DNA from: HGM04593 sp045646965
Lineage (GTDB): Bacteria; Bacteroidota; Bacteroidia; Bacteroidales; Bacteroidaceae
Length of the DNA stretch: 59,143 bases
Reading direction: 5' to 3'
NCBI GenBank assembly: GCA_045646965.1
Contig: JAZRLR010000019.1
Coordinates: 1 to 59,143, forward strand
A program made the position numbers and the translations under genes. Shown here one piece after another: positions 25,501 to 34,977 of the stretch. How positions within the stretch are numbered: the first letter of the stretch is position 1; each line of letters opens with the position of its first letter. Below the pieces are notes generated by a model. It searched no databases. It was given only the letters and a program-made list of their open reading frames with translations, and was not told the origin of the DNA.

Positions 25501-26758
25501 AGCCTATATCTCCTCTGAAATATTTCTTTTCAAATGTAACGGCGTCGGCCGAACGGAATGATTTTCCGAGAGCCTCGGCACGGTTCTCACCATAAGAGCA
25601 CACGGCAAGCACACGGCCTCCGGCGGTAACCACCTCGCCATCCTTGCAGGCTGTGCCCGCGTGGAAGAGGATACTCTCTTTTACATTGTCGAGGCCACTC
25701 ATTACAAAACCCTTCTCATAAGCCTCGGGATAGCCGCCCGACACAAGCATCACACACACGGCAGTTCTCTCGTCAAACTCCACTGTGCTGCCCGCAAGTG
25801 TGCCGTTACCCACCTTCTCGAAGAGCTCCACGATGTCGCTCTTCAGGCGCAGCATCACCGACTCTGTCTCGGGATCACCCATACGCACGTTGTACTCAAT
25901 TACCATAGGCTCGCCCTCTACGTTGATAAGACCGAAGAAGATAAAGCCCTTATAGAGCAGGTTGTCTGCCACAAGGCCCTCTACCGTGGGACGGATAATT
26001 CTCTCCTCAACCTTCTGCATCCACTCTTTTGTGGCGAAGGGAACGGGTGAGATAGAGCCCATACCGCCTGTATTAAGACCGGTATTGCCCTCGCCCACAC
26101 GTTTGTAGTCTTTTGCCTCGGGAAGAATCACATAGTCCTTGCCGTCGGTGAGTACAAACACAGAACACTCGATTCCATCGAGGAATTCCTCAATGACAAC
26201 GGTTGCCGACGAAGAGCCGAACATTCCGTCGAACATCTCGTCGAGGCTTTTCTTTGCCTCATCGAGAGAAGAGAGGATGAGAACACCCTTACCTGCACAA
26301 AGACCGTCGGCCTTGAGCACATAGGGGGCCTTCAAGCCCTCGAGGAACTTATATGCCTCCTCTTTCTCGGCAGCAGTGAAAGCGCGATAGGCTGCAGTGG
26401 GGATATTGTGACGCTGCATAAAATCCTTGGCAAAGCTCTTGCTTCCCTCGAGCTCTGCGGCTGCGCGTGTGGGGCCTATTACGGCAACGTGCTGCAAACG
26501 CTCGTCGGCTGCGAAATAGTCATATACACCCTTTACGAGGGGGTCTTCGGGACCTACGACAACCATATCAATCTGGTTTTGCAGAACGAACTCGGCAATT
26601 GCGTCAAAGTCACATACAGCGATATTTACATTCTCGCCCACTGCCGATGTACCCGCGTTACCGGGAGCAATGAACAATTTCTCCAATTTAGCACTCTGGG
26701 CAATCTTCCACGCGAGAGCGTGCTCGCGACCGCCGCTACCTAAAAGTAATATTTTCAT
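25490..26758 (-). CDS. purD: Phosphoribosylamine-glycine ligase
   Basis: 422 residues, a complete ATP-grasp enzyme: MKILLLGSGGREHALAWKI at the N-terminus, FAKDFMQRHNIPTAAYRAF before the ATP-binding region, GEGNTGLNTGGMGSISP, and YNVRMGDPETESVMLRL for metal binding. It makes glycinamide ribonucleotide in purine synthesis. purB lies 7 kb away on a different transcript. It starts 41 bases after the rlmL-like gene and overlaps the next membrane-protein gene. Confidence 0.97.
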   Translation of the reverse strand: MKILLLGSGGREHALAWKIAQSAKLEKLFIAPGNAGTSAVGENVNIAVCDFDAIAEFVLQNQIDMVVVGPEDPLVKGVYDYFAADERLQHVAVIGPTRAAAELEGSKSFAKDFMQRHNIPTAAYRAFTAAEKEEAYKFLEGLKAPYVLKADGLCAGKGVLILSSLDEAKKSLDEMFDGMFGSSSATVVIEEFLDGIECSVFVLTDGKDYVILPEAKDYKRVGEGNTGLNTGGMGSISPVPFATKEWMQKVEERIIRPTVEGLVADNLLYKGFIFFGLINVEGEPMVIEYNVRMGDPETESVMLRLKSDIVELFEKVGNGTLAGSTVEFDERTAVCVMLVSGGYPEAYEKGFVMSGLDNVKESILFHAGTACKDGEVVTAGGRVLAVCSYGENRAEALGKSFRSADAVTFEKKYFRGDIGFDL

Positions 26759-26799
26759 AGCTATATTATTTATGTTTATTCAACTTAAAGACCGTGAGC

Positions 26800-28314
26800 C
26801 TACTCTCCACGTTTAAATTTACGGCCGCCGCGTGCCTCTTTGCCACGGCTGTCGCCTTTGTAGGCACCACCCTTGCGGGGAGCTGCACCGCGTGAGCGGT
26901 TGTCGTCGCGGCGCTCGCGTTTCTCGTCCGAGAAGGGACGTGCAGGCTTTTCGTCGCGCGTTTCGCGTTTTTTTCTTATTTTCTGCGCTCCGCGTGTGTT
27001 GAAGTATGACTCCAGCTCACGACGACGGCGTACCGACTCCTCGCTCACGTCAGAAGGAAGGCTCTCGCCACGACGCTCCGAGCGCGAAGGACGCTGCTCA
27101 CCGTCGAGGCCTGTGAGGCGCGACTTTCTCTTGAGGGGAGCAAAATCTTTCTTCAAGGTGTTACCTTCCTCGCGGAAGCCCTTGAATTTTCCCTGAAAAA
27201 GCTCGAACTTGCGGAACTCGCAATCGAGGTCACCGTTATAGAGAGCGATGCGTGCCGAAGCCTTGAGACCTATCTGGTCGAAGCAGTCGTAGCTGCTGCT
27301 TATAACCCAAGCCTCGTTACCCTGGAACGCGTGCTTGAGACGCGCACCCAGATTCTTATACACCTCGAGGATATTCTCCGACACAAGACGCTCGCCGTAA
27401 GGGGGGTTCACCACCATAATTGCGCGTTTCTCGGGCTCCTCAAAGTCTTTTATATCGCGGCACTCAATCTGCACAATGTCGCCCATCATAGCCGACTTCA
27501 CATTCTTGCGTGCACAAGCAACCATACGACCGTCTACATCGTAGCCATAGATTTTGTGCTCAAACTCGCGCTCGGCCGAGTCGTCCTCATATATAGAGCG
27601 GAAAAGGTCGCTGTCGAAATCTCTCCATTTCTCAAAAGCATAGCCCTTGCGGAATACTCCGGGAGCGATGTTACGAGCGATGAGGGCAGCCTCGATGGGC
27701 AGCGTTCCCGAGCCACACATAGGATCGATGAAATCGCACTCGCCGTTCCAGCCTGTGAGCATAATCATACCCGCTGCAAGCACCTCGTTTATGGGCGCAG
27801 CACCTGTCTCCACGCGGTAGCCGCGGCGATGCAACGACTCACCCGAGCTGTCGAAAGCCAGGGTACACTCCTCGTGGGCAATGTGTATGTGGAATACAAG
27901 GTCGGGGTTATTGAGGCGCACCGAGGGACGGCGGCCACATTTCTCGTTGAAATAGTCGGCAATGGCATCTTTTACGCGGTAGGCCACAAATTTAGAGTGA
28001 CGGAACACCTCACTGTAGACAACGGCATCGACCGAGAATGTGGAATTTGCATCAAGGTAGTTCTCCCACGCGATACTTTTAATCACTTTGTACACCTCAT
28101 CGGCATCTGTAGCCTTGAAATGAAGAATAGGCTTCAAAATGCGTACAGCTGTTCTCAAATGGAAATTGGCTTTGTACATAAGCGCTTTGTCACCTGTAAA
28201 GGAGACCATTCTGCGGCCCATCTGCACGTTATTTGCACCCAAAGCCACCAACTCCTTGGCCAAGACCTCTTCCAATCCCTGAAAGGTCTTTGCAATCAAT
28301 TCAAATTCCTCCAT
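26800..28314 (-). CDS. THUMP-domain RNA methyltransferase (RlmL/YcbY N-half-like)
   Basis: 504 residues. N-terminal ferredoxin-like and THUMP region (residues about 1-155), then a Rossmann methyltransferase with DFIDPMCGSGTLPIEAAL for SAM binding and the catalytic NPPYGERL. The family makes m2G in 23S rRNA (G2445 in E. coli). The last ~115 residues are an arginine/lysine/glycine-rich, probably disordered tail (RRRRELESYFNTRG...GGRKFKRGE) that the E. coli enzyme lacks. The E. coli second methyltransferase domain (RlmK) is absent. It is divergent from the transglycosylase gene and heads the purD transcript. Confidence 0.9.
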   Translation of the reverse strand: MEEFELIAKTFQGLEEVLAKELVALGANNVQMGRRMVSFTGDKALMYKANFHLRTAVRILKPILHFKATDADEVYKVIKSIAWENYLDANSTFSVDAVVYSEVFRHSKFVAYRVKDAIADYFNEKCGRRPSVRLNNPDLVFHIHIAHEECTLAFDSSGESLHRRGYRVETGAAPINEVLAAGMIMLTGWNGECDFIDPMCGSGTLPIEAALIARNIAPGVFRKGYAFEKWRDFDSDLFRSIYEDDSAEREFEHKIYGYDVDGRMVACARKNVKSAMMGDIVQIECRDIKDFEEPEKRAIMVVNPPYGERLVSENILEVYKNLGARLKHAFQGNEAWVISSSYDCFDQIGLKASARIALYNGDLDCEFRKFELFQGKFKGFREEGNTLKKDFAPLKRKSRLTGLDGEQRPSRSERRGESLPSDVSEESVRRRRELESYFNTRGAQKIRKKRETRDEKPARPFSDEKRERRDDNRSRGAAPRKGGAYKGDSRGKEARGGRKFKRGE

Positions 28315-28428
28315 AAATATCCAAAAAAGAAAATAGGATGTTCAATAAAATTCAATGGAAACGGCAGCCGCAGCACCTCTTCACAAGAAGAGAGAGAGCC
28401 CCGCCGTCTTCCGACGCTTTTTCTTCTG

Positions 28429-28459
28429 CAAAGGAACAAAAAAAAGCAACGCAAAACAA
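28429..28459 (-). promoter_or_regulatory. Possible promoter of the rlmL-like/purD operon
   Basis: Minus strand TTG (complement of 28457-28459), 20-base spacer, TTCCTTTG (complement of 28429-28436), one mismatch from TAnnTTTG. The leader would be about 105 bases. The remaining 28315-28428 shows nothing recognisable. Confidence 0.45.
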
Positions 28460-28469
28460 CCAATCGGGC

Positions 28470-28500
28470 TTGATATTTGCTCTATAAAGAGTTACTTTTG
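28470..28500 (+). promoter_or_regulatory. Promoter of the lytic transglycosylase gene
   Basis: TTG at 28470-28472, 20-base spacer, TACTTTTG at 28493-28500, an exact -7 match. The predicted transcript start is 20-25 bases before the ATG at 28531, which rules out the longer open frame starting at 28477. Confidence 0.8.
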
Positions 28501-28530
28501 CAACATAATACAAACAATGCAAACAACTAT

Positions 28531-29502
28531 ATGAAAAAGCAAACCCTCATATACTCTATCGCTGCCGTCGCAGCCACCGTAACCGTGGCCGCAATACTCG
28601 GCAACACCGCCGCAGGCAGCCACAACCTGCCCTACTCGCAGATACCCTACTGCGCCGTTTCGCCCAAGCTCCCTGCTGCCATATCCTTTGCAGACGAGGA
28701 GGTGAGCCTCACACAGCAGGACCGTCGCGAGCGTCTCGACCGCGAGATACTCGCATTTACCTACTCACACATAAACACCCTGCTGCAGATAAAACGCGCC
28801 AACCGCCTCTTTCCCATTGTGGAGCCCATTCTGAAGGAGGAAAAGGTGCCCGACGACTTCAAATATCTTATGATAATTGAGAGCAACGGCGACATCTACG
28901 CCCGTTCCAATGTGGGCGCTGCGGGGTTGTGGCAATTTATGGACAAAACAGCGCAGAGCTACGGCCTTGAGGTAAACACGCACATAGACGAGCGATATAA
29001 CATAGAAAAGGCTACACGCGCCGCCTGCCGCTATCTGAAGGAGTCGTACGAGGAGTATGGCGACTGGCTCACGGTGGCTGCAAGCTACAACGCGGGGCGC
29101 AACAGCATAAGCAAAAGAATTGAAAGGCAGAAAGAGCCCAAGGCCATCGACCTGCACCTTGTGCCCGAGACTTCGCGTTATCTTTTCCGCCTCCTCGCGG
29201 CAAAAGAGATATTCTGCGATCCCGTGAAATATGGTTTTATAATACAGCACCGCGACCTCTACCCTCCCCTGCCCGTCGCAAAAAAAATCACCATAGACAA
29301 GGCGGTGAAATGCTGGCCCTCCTTTGCACAGAAGCACGGCCTCACATACCTGCAACTGCGCGAGGCAAATCCCTGGATACGCGACACCGAACTGCCCAAT
29401 AAAAGCAGAAAGAGATACACCGTTATAATACCCGACTCGGCTGCCCTACACTACAACCCCGAGGAGACAAGGGCGCACTACAAAAAATGGGTTATAAGAT
29501 AA
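28531..29502 (+). CDS. Lytic transglycosylase (MltD-like, SLT domain)
   Basis: 323 residues from MKKQTLIYSIAAVAATVTVAAIL, an N-terminal membrane anchor or signal. The SLT domain has the catalytic glutamate E117 in YLMIIESNGD, then GAAGLWQFMDKTAQSYGL and ASYNAGRNSI. It cleaves murein glycan strands to anhydro ends. The C-terminus has a short segment (FAQKHGLTYLQLREANPWI) reminiscent of one degenerate LysM-like unit, but no clear LysM repeats. The gene is monocistronic. Confidence 0.9.
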   Translation: MKKQTLIYSIAAVAATVTVAAILGNTAAGSHNLPYSQIPYCAVSPKLPAAISFADEEVSLTQQDRRERLDREILAFTYSHINTLLQIKRANRLFPIVEPILKEEKVPDDFKYLMIIESNGDIYARSNVGAAGLWQFMDKTAQSYGLEVNTHIDERYNIEKATRAACRYLKESYEEYGDWLTVAASYNAGRNSISKRIERQKEPKAIDLHLVPETSRYLFRLLAAKEIFCDPVKYGFIIQHRDLYPPLPVAKKITIDKAVKCWPSFAQKHGLTYLQLREANPWIRDTELPNKSRKRYTVIIPDSAALHYNPEETRAHYKKWVIR

Positions 29503-29505
29503 AAT

Positions 29506-29533
29506 AAGAGGCGCAATTTACATTGCGCCTCTT
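29506..29533. terminator. Bidirectional terminator between the transglycosylase gene and manC
   Basis: AAGAGGCGCAAT (29506-29517) pairs perfectly with ATTGCGCCTCTT (29522-29533) around a 4-base loop. The A-rich left flank gives TTATTTTATC on the minus strand and TGTATTTAC follows on the plus strand. Confidence 0.85.
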
Positions 29534-29551
29534 GTATTTACAGGTTCTTTA

Positions 29552-30637
29552 TTACAAATAATTCTCGCCGAGTTTCATACGCGCGTCGTTTAGGAACTTG
29601 CGTATATCGCGCTCGTTACCCTTGCGGCACACCATAAGCACATTGCCGTTGTCCACAACCAGGAGGTCGTCCACATCCTGCAAAACCACGAGCTTGCCTT
29701 CGGGAGCAGAAACCACATTGTTTCGGCTATCATATTTAAGACAATTCGAGCGCATAATTACATTACCCTCAACATCTTTGGGCAGGGCGCCGTACAAAGA
29801 ATCCCAAGTACCTATATCGGCCCAGCCGAACTCACCCACAAGCAGACACACATTGTCGGCACGCTCCATAACGCTCATATCCATAGAGGCGTTGGGGAAC
29901 GATGTGTAAATCTCGTAGCCGCGTGTGCGTCGCTCGGCTCTCACGGGAATCTCGTCAAACACCTTTTCGAGCTCGCCCATCATATCGGGCAGGTAGACTC
30001 TCATAGTCTCTATTATGGTATTTACATTCCATATATAAATACCGGAGTTCCAATAGAACTCGCCGCTCTCCATAAACACCTGTGCAAATTCGAGCTCGGG
30101 TTTTTCGGTAAACGTGCGCACATTGAAGAGGTTTCTTTCCCCCTCGATGACACTGTCGGCCTGTATATATCCGTAACGAGTCTCGGGACAAGTGGGTTTT
30201 ATTCCCACCACCACAAGTTTGTTGTTACGCGCCACAAAGTCGAGGCCGCGCGACACGGTGTCCACAAAAAGTTCCTCGTTGAGCACCAGCTGGTCGGCCT
30301 GCGCCACCACGATGTTTGCCGCGGGATTAAGCTGACGTATGTGGCACGCCACATAGGCTATGCTGGGAGCGGTACCACGATGGGCAGGCTCGTGAAGAAC
30401 CTGCTCAACGGGCAGCTCGGGCAGTTGCTCACGCACAAGGCCGGCATAATCGACGTGCGTAGAAACAATTATATTCTCTTTGGGAACAACTCGACTATAG
30501 CGGTCATAGGTCTGCTGAAGGAGCGTGCGGCCACAGCCCAGCAAATCGTGAAACTGCTTGGGTTTATCATTGCGGCTCAAAGGCCACAGACGCGAGCCGA
30601 CGCCGCCGGCCATAATTACACAATATCGGTTGTTCAT
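29552..30637 (-). CDS. manC: Mannose-1-phosphate guanylyltransferase
   Basis: 361 residues of the nucleotidyltransferase fold. The N-terminal signature is MAGGVGSRLWPLSRNDKPKQF, with VAQADQLV and the FTEKPELE region later. It makes GDP-mannose, the precursor of GDP-fucose and mannosylated glycans. The ~460-residue type with a fused isomerase domain is not present; this is the short single-function form. It follows asnS by 13 bases and ends the purB-rluB-asnS-manC run. Confidence 0.93.
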   Translation of the reverse strand: MNNRYCVIMAGGVGSRLWPLSRNDKPKQFHDLLGCGRTLLQQTYDRYSRVVPKENIIVSTHVDYAGLVREQLPELPVEQVLHEPAHRGTAPSIAYVACHIRQLNPAANIVVAQADQLVLNEELFVDTVSRGLDFVARNNKLVVVGIKPTCPETRYGYIQADSVIEGERNLFNVRTFTEKPELEFAQVFMESGEFYWNSGIYIWNVNTIIETMRVYLPDMMGELEKVFDEIPVRAERRTRGYEIYTSFPNASMDMSVMERADNVCLLVGEFGWADIGTWDSLYGALPKDVEGNVIMRSNCLKYDSRNNVVSAPEGKLVVLQDVDDLLVVDNGNVLMVCRKGNERDIRKFLNDARMKLGENYL

Positions 30638-30650
30638 AGCACTCTATTTA

Positions 30651-32054
30651 TTAGAATTCTGCATTATTGGGAGTACGGGGGAAGGGTATTACATCGCGTA
30701 TGTTAGACATACCTGTAACAAAGAGCAAGAGACGCTCAAAACCAAGACCGAATCCCGAGTGGGGGCAAGAACCATAGCGACGTGTGTCGAGGTACCACCA
30801 CATATCCTTCATAGGAATATTCATCTCTTCGATGCGCTTGAGCAGCTTGTCGTAGTCGGCCTCGCGCTCCGAACCACCGATAATCTCGCCAATCTTGGGG
30901 AAGAGCACGTCCATAGCACGCACGGTCTTTCCGTCCTCGTTCTGCTTCATATAGAACGCCTTAATATCCTTGGGATAGTCGGTGAGGATAACGGGACGCT
31001 TGAAGTGTGTCTCAACGAGGTAACGCTCGTGCTCCGATGCGAGATCGACACCCCAGTACACGGGGAACTCGAACTTGTGACCACCTGCAACAGCCTCCTC
31101 AAGAATTTTGATACCGTCGGTGTAGGTGAGACGCACAAACTCTGTGTTCACGATAGAACGCAGACGCTCGATGAGCTCCTTGTCAAACATATTATTGAGG
31201 AATGTTATATCCTCGAGACAGTTGTCGAGAGCCCACTGCACGCAGTATTTGATAAATTCCTCGGCAAGCTCCATATTGTCGAAAATATCGTTGAAAGCAA
31301 CCTCGGGTTCAATCATCCAGAACTCGGCGAGGTGACGGGGAGTATTTGAGTTCTCGGCACGGAATGTGGGGCCGAATGTGTAAATGGCACCGAGCGCTGT
31401 AGCTGCAAGCTCACCCTCGAGCTGTCCCGACACGGTGAGGCTCGCCTGCTTGCCAAAGAAGTCGCTGTCGTACTTGATGCTGCCGTTCTCGTCCTTCTTC
31501 AGGTCGTAGAGGTTCATTGTGGTAACCTGGAACATCTGTCCTGCACCCTCGCAGTCTGACGCTGTAATGAGGGGTGTGTGGAAATAGTAGAAGCCCTTGT
31601 CGTGGAAGAACTTATGTATAGCGTATGCCATATTGTGACGTATGCGGAACACCGCACCGAAGGTGTTGGTACGGGGACGCAAGTGAGCCACGGTGCGCAT
31701 ATACTCCATAGTCTGTCCCTTCTTCTGCAAGGGGTATGTGCTGTCGCAAGCTCCCAGGAGCTCAATCTCTGTAGCCTGAATCTCAACAGCCTGTCCGCCA
31801 CCGATAGATTCTACCAAAGTACCGTTCACGCTCAAGCAGGCACCTGTTGTAAAGAGTTTTACGAGTTCCTCGTCGAACTTGTCGGCGTCAATTACAATCT
31901 GCACATTGTTTATTGTGGAACCGTCGTTGAGTGCCACAAAAGCAACCTGCTTGCTGTTGCGACGTGTGCGCACCCAGCCTTTTACATTGACCTGCGCTCC
32001 AAAGTCTTTGCACTTGAGCAGGTCTGATATTTTTGTTCGTTTTATCGTTTCCAT
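30651..32054 (-). CDS. asnS: Asparaginyl-tRNA synthetase
   Basis: 467 residues, class II. N-terminal OB-fold anticodon domain (VNVKGWVRTRRNSKQVAFVALNDGS), motif 2 in PTFRAENSNTPRHLAEFWMIEPEV, and motif 3 in GFGLGFERLLLFVTGM. The sequence lacks the catalytic differences of AspRS and ends ...IRDVIPFPRTPNNAEF, typical of AsnRS. The cell therefore charges tRNA-Asn directly. It begins 18 bases after the rluB-like gene. Confidence 0.96.
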   Translation of the reverse strand: METIKRTKISDLLKCKDFGAQVNVKGWVRTRRNSKQVAFVALNDGSTINNVQIVIDADKFDEELVKLFTTGACLSVNGTLVESIGGGQAVEIQATEIELLGACDSTYPLQKKGQTMEYMRTVAHLRPRTNTFGAVFRIRHNMAYAIHKFFHDKGFYYFHTPLITASDCEGAGQMFQVTTMNLYDLKKDENGSIKYDSDFFGKQASLTVSGQLEGELAATALGAIYTFGPTFRAENSNTPRHLAEFWMIEPEVAFNDIFDNMELAEEFIKYCVQWALDNCLEDITFLNNMFDKELIERLRSIVNTEFVRLTYTDGIKILEEAVAGGHKFEFPVYWGVDLASEHERYLVETHFKRPVILTDYPKDIKAFYMKQNEDGKTVRAMDVLFPKIGEIIGGSEREADYDKLLKRIEEMNIPMKDMWWYLDTRRYGSCPHSGFGLGFERLLLFVTGMSNIRDVIPFPRTPNNAEF

Positions 32055-32072
32055 TTTATATTTTGTAAGAAA

Positions 32073-33242
32073 TTATTCGTATGCACCCATTCTTAACATA
32101 TTCACCTCTTTCTCGGTGAGGTAACGCCAGTCGCCGCGTTTGAGGTTTTTCTTTGTGAGACCGGCAAAGAGCACGCGGTCGAGTTTCTGCACCTTGTAGC
32201 CGAGGTGCTCCATCATACGACGCACGATGCGGTTCTTGCCCGAGTGTATCTCGATACCTATCTGTGAGCGGTCGGCCTCGTTCACGTATGTCACCTCGTC
32301 GGCGTACACGTGTCCGTCCTCAAGCTCTATGCCGTTCACAAGCAAGTCCATATCGGACATTGCCACGTTCTTGTCGCAGGTAACGTGATATACTTTCTTC
32401 TTCATAAACTTGGGGTGTGTGAGACGCGATGCAAGGTCGCCGTCGTTTGTGAGAAGCAGCACACCTGTGGTGTTGCGGTCGAGACGTCCTACGGGGTAGA
32501 TGCGCTCCTTGCCAATTCCGCGGAGGCAGTCGAGCACGGTCTTACGCTCCTGGGGATCGTCTACTGTGGTCACACAATCTTTGGGTTTGTTGAGCAGCAC
32601 ATATACTTTGCGCTCGGGGTTCACGCGCTCGGCATTGAAGCGCACGTCGTCGGTAGGAGAAACCTTTGTTCCGAGCTCTGTCACAACCACGCCGTTCACG
32701 GTTACAAGACCTGCCTCGATGTAGTTGTCGGCCTCGCGACGTGAGCATATACCTGCGTTGGCAAGATATTTGTTAAGACGCACGGGAGCGTTGGGGTCTA
32801 TCGCAGCCTCCTTGTAAGCCTTGCGTTTCTTTGCGCTATATTTTGCGTTAGGGTCATAGGCTGTGCGCTTTCCTCTGTTGCCATATGTGCCACCGTTGTA
32901 TGTCGATGAAGCACCGGGACGGGCACCACCCTGACGGTAGCTGTTCTTTTCCTCGCCCTGCTGTGCACCCTGATTAAAACGGGGCTTGTATGAGGGGCGA
33001 GTGTTATCAAAATCGCGTCCGGTTCTGTTGTACGACTTGTAACGGCCAAACTCGCCGCCACCCTGTTCATTGTCACGACGCTCTGCACGCCCATACTGGG
33101 GACGTCCCTCGTTCTGCTTGTTGTAACGGGGGCGCGACGAATTGAAACGGTTCTCGCTGTTAAAATTAGGGTTGAACGATGCACGTTCTCTTCTTCCGCC
33201 ACCGGAATTTCTATCCGAGCGTCTCTCTTTAAAATTATCCAT
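32073..33242 (-). CDS. rRNA pseudouridine synthase (RluB/RsuA family) with a disordered N-terminal extension
   Basis: 389 residues. The first ~145 are rich in Arg, Gly, Asn, Tyr and Ser (repeats of the type YNKQNEGRPQYGR and GGARPG), probably disordered and RNA-binding. The rest is normal: an S4 domain (VRLNKYLANAGICSRREADNYIE) and the synthase domain with catalytic aspartate in YPVGRLDRNTTGVLLLTNDG. Such enzymes make pseudouridine in 23S or 16S rRNA; RluB (23S) is the best fit. It lies between purB and asnS. Confidence 0.9.
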   Translation of the reverse strand: MDNFKERRSDRNSGGGRRERASFNPNFNSENRFNSSRPRYNKQNEGRPQYGRAERRDNEQGGGEFGRYKSYNRTGRDFDNTRPSYKPRFNQGAQQGEEKNSYRQGGARPGASSTYNGGTYGNRGKRTAYDPNAKYSAKKRKAYKEAAIDPNAPVRLNKYLANAGICSRREADNYIEAGLVTVNGVVVTELGTKVSPTDDVRFNAERVNPERKVYVLLNKPKDCVTTVDDPQERKTVLDCLRGIGKERIYPVGRLDRNTTGVLLLTNDGDLASRLTHPKFMKKKVYHVTCDKNVAMSDMDLLVNGIELEDGHVYADEVTYVNEADRSQIGIEIHSGKNRIVRRMMEHLGYKVQKLDRVLFAGLTKKNLKRGDWRYLTEKEVNMLRMGAYE

Positions 33243-33283
33243 TTATTATAATATTTACGAACCTCACGGTCCAAATTCTTTTA

Positions 33284-34630
33284 TTATCTTCCTGTATAAG
33301 AATGGGGAGTGATTGCACGCAGCTCCTCTTTCACGTTCTCCTGAACGTCGAGGCTGTCGATAAACTGCAACAAAGTGTTGCGGTTGATGCCCTCGTTGGT
33401 GCGTGTGAGCGCCTTGAGTGCCTCGTAGGGGTTGGGATAGGCCTCGCGACGGAGAATTGTCTGAATACCCTCGGCACACACGCTCCAGCAGTTGTCGAGC
33501 TCATTGTATATGGCGCCCTCGTTGAGCAACAGCTTGCGCAAGCCCACCAAAGAGCTCTTTACGGCAATCATCATATGGCCCATAGGCACACCCACGTTAC
33601 GCAACACCGTAGAGTCGGTGAGGTCGCGCTGCAGACGCGAGATAGGGAGTTTCATTGCCAAGTGGTCGAGTATGGCGTTTGCAATACCCAGGTTACCCTC
33701 GCTATTCTCAAAGTCGATGGGGTTCACCTTGTGAGGCATAGCGCTCGAGCCCACCTCGCCGGCTTTAATCTTCTGCTTGAAGAACTCCATAGAGATATAC
33801 TGCCAGAAGTCCTTGTCCATATCCATAATAATGACATTTATGCGACGCATTGCATCGAAGAGAGCCGCAAGGTTGTCATAGTTAGAAATCTGTGTTGTAT
33901 ACTGCTCACGCTGCAAGCCAAGCTTCTCGGCAACGAATTTATTGGCAAAAGCAACCCAGTCGATAGCGGGATAAGCCACGCTGTGAGCGTTGAAGTTACC
34001 TGTGGCACCACCAAACTTGGCAGAAATAACGCAACGCTTGAGCTCGGCGAGCTGTGTCTCGAGACGATACACAAACACCATAACCTCCTTGCCCAAACGT
34101 GTGGGGGAAGCAGGCTGTCCGTGAGTACGCGCAAGCATAGGTATCTCTTTCCACGCCTCGGCATAGTCTTTGAGCTGTGCAATGAGTTCCTCGATTGCAG
34201 GGTAATACACCTTCTCAAGAGCGTCCTTTATAGAGCAGGGAATAGAGGTATTGTTTATATCCTGCGAAGTTAGTCCGAAGTGTACAAACTCCTTGTACTC
34301 ATCGAGGCCGCCGATAGCATCGAATTTCTCTTTGATAAAATATTCAACAGCCTTCACGTCGTGGTTTGTAACCTTCTCGATATCCTTGATGCGCTGCGCA
34401 TCCTCGAGAGTGAAAGTAGAATAAATCTCGCGCAATTTGGGGAAGAGCAACGAGTCTACACCCGCCAACTGCGGAATGGGCAGCTCGCACAATGCAATAT
34501 AATACTCAATCTCTACGAATACACGATATTTCATCAGTGCATACTCCGAGAAATACTCTGCCAAAGACTCTGTTTTACCACGATATCGTCCGTCGATAGG
34601 AGATACTGCTGTCAAAATGTTAAGTTCCAT
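33284..34630 (-). CDS. purB: Adenylosuccinate lyase
   Basis: 448 residues of the fumarase/aspartase superfamily, starting MELNILTAVSPIDGRYRGKTESL. Family motifs include FGLTSQDINNTSIP, ARTHGQPASPTRLGKE and the signature loop GSSAMPHKVNPIDFENSEGN. It splits SAICAR and adenylosuccinate, releasing fumarate, in purine synthesis. It is the first gene of the purB-rluB-asnS-manC run. Confidence 0.97.
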   Translation of the reverse strand: MELNILTAVSPIDGRYRGKTESLAEYFSEYALMKYRVFVEIEYYIALCELPIPQLAGVDSLLFPKLREIYSTFTLEDAQRIKDIEKVTNHDVKAVEYFIKEKFDAIGGLDEYKEFVHFGLTSQDINNTSIPCSIKDALEKVYYPAIEELIAQLKDYAEAWKEIPMLARTHGQPASPTRLGKEVMVFVYRLETQLAELKRCVISAKFGGATGNFNAHSVAYPAIDWVAFANKFVAEKLGLQREQYTTQISNYDNLAALFDAMRRINVIIMDMDKDFWQYISMEFFKQKIKAGEVGSSAMPHKVNPIDFENSEGNLGIANAILDHLAMKLPISRLQRDLTDSTVLRNVGVPMGHMMIAVKSSLVGLRKLLLNEGAIYNELDNCWSVCAEGIQTILRREAYPNPYEALKALTRTNEGINRNTLLQFIDSLDVQENVKEELRAITPHSYTGR

Positions 34631-34760
34631 TATTTTAATAATATACGTTTGTACAAAAACCTACGCGTAAAAGCCCTCCGTGCCACTGCCGAATAACCCG
34701 CTAAAGAGCGCATTGCAACAGAAACGGCACAGCCTGCAGCCTACTACGCATTTCATATTG

Positions 34761-34768
34761 CAAAAATA
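34761..34768 (-). promoter_or_regulatory. Predicted -7 box of the purB operon
   Basis: Complement reads TATTTTTG, an exact TAnnTTTG match 131 bases before the purB start. The -33 region has only TGTG near 34787-34790, so this is partial. The leader would be about 120 bases and shows no recognisable riboswitch. Confidence 0.5.
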
Positions 34769-34849
34769 GCACTTTTTAGCCATAAACACTCACAGTTGGC
34801 ACAAAGTTTATTAAAATTATTATTAAATTGAAAAAAAGAAGGTAAAAAA

Positions 34850-34879
34850 GGGAAATAAAAAAACCTGCATATCTGCAGG
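34850..34879 (-). terminator. Terminator of the tRNA-Val pair
   Basis: CCTGCA (34864-34869) pairs with TGCAGG (34874-34879) around TATC; on the minus strand it is followed by a run of seven T and then ATTTCCC. It lies a few bases after the second tRNA-Val. Confidence 0.75.
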
Positions 34880-34885
34880 CCTCGG

Positions 34886-34960
34886 TGGACGTTGACGGAT
34901 TCGAACCGCCGACCCTCTGCTTGTAAGGCAGATGCTCTAAACCAGCTGAGCTAAACGTCC
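34886..34960 (-). tRNA. tRNA-Val (anticodon TAC), copy 2
   Basis: 75-base cloverleaf. Acceptor GGACGTT/AACGTCC, anticodon loop CTTACAA carrying TAC, T loop GTTCGAA. Identical to the copy at 34978-35052, from which it is separated by 17 bases. Confidence 0.97.
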
Positions 34961-34977
34961 GGTAAGATATTATTTTG

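Noticed and set aside
34631..34760. Purine riboswitch ahead of purB
   Set aside because: I saw no conserved three-way junction pattern, and the leader has only weak pairing.
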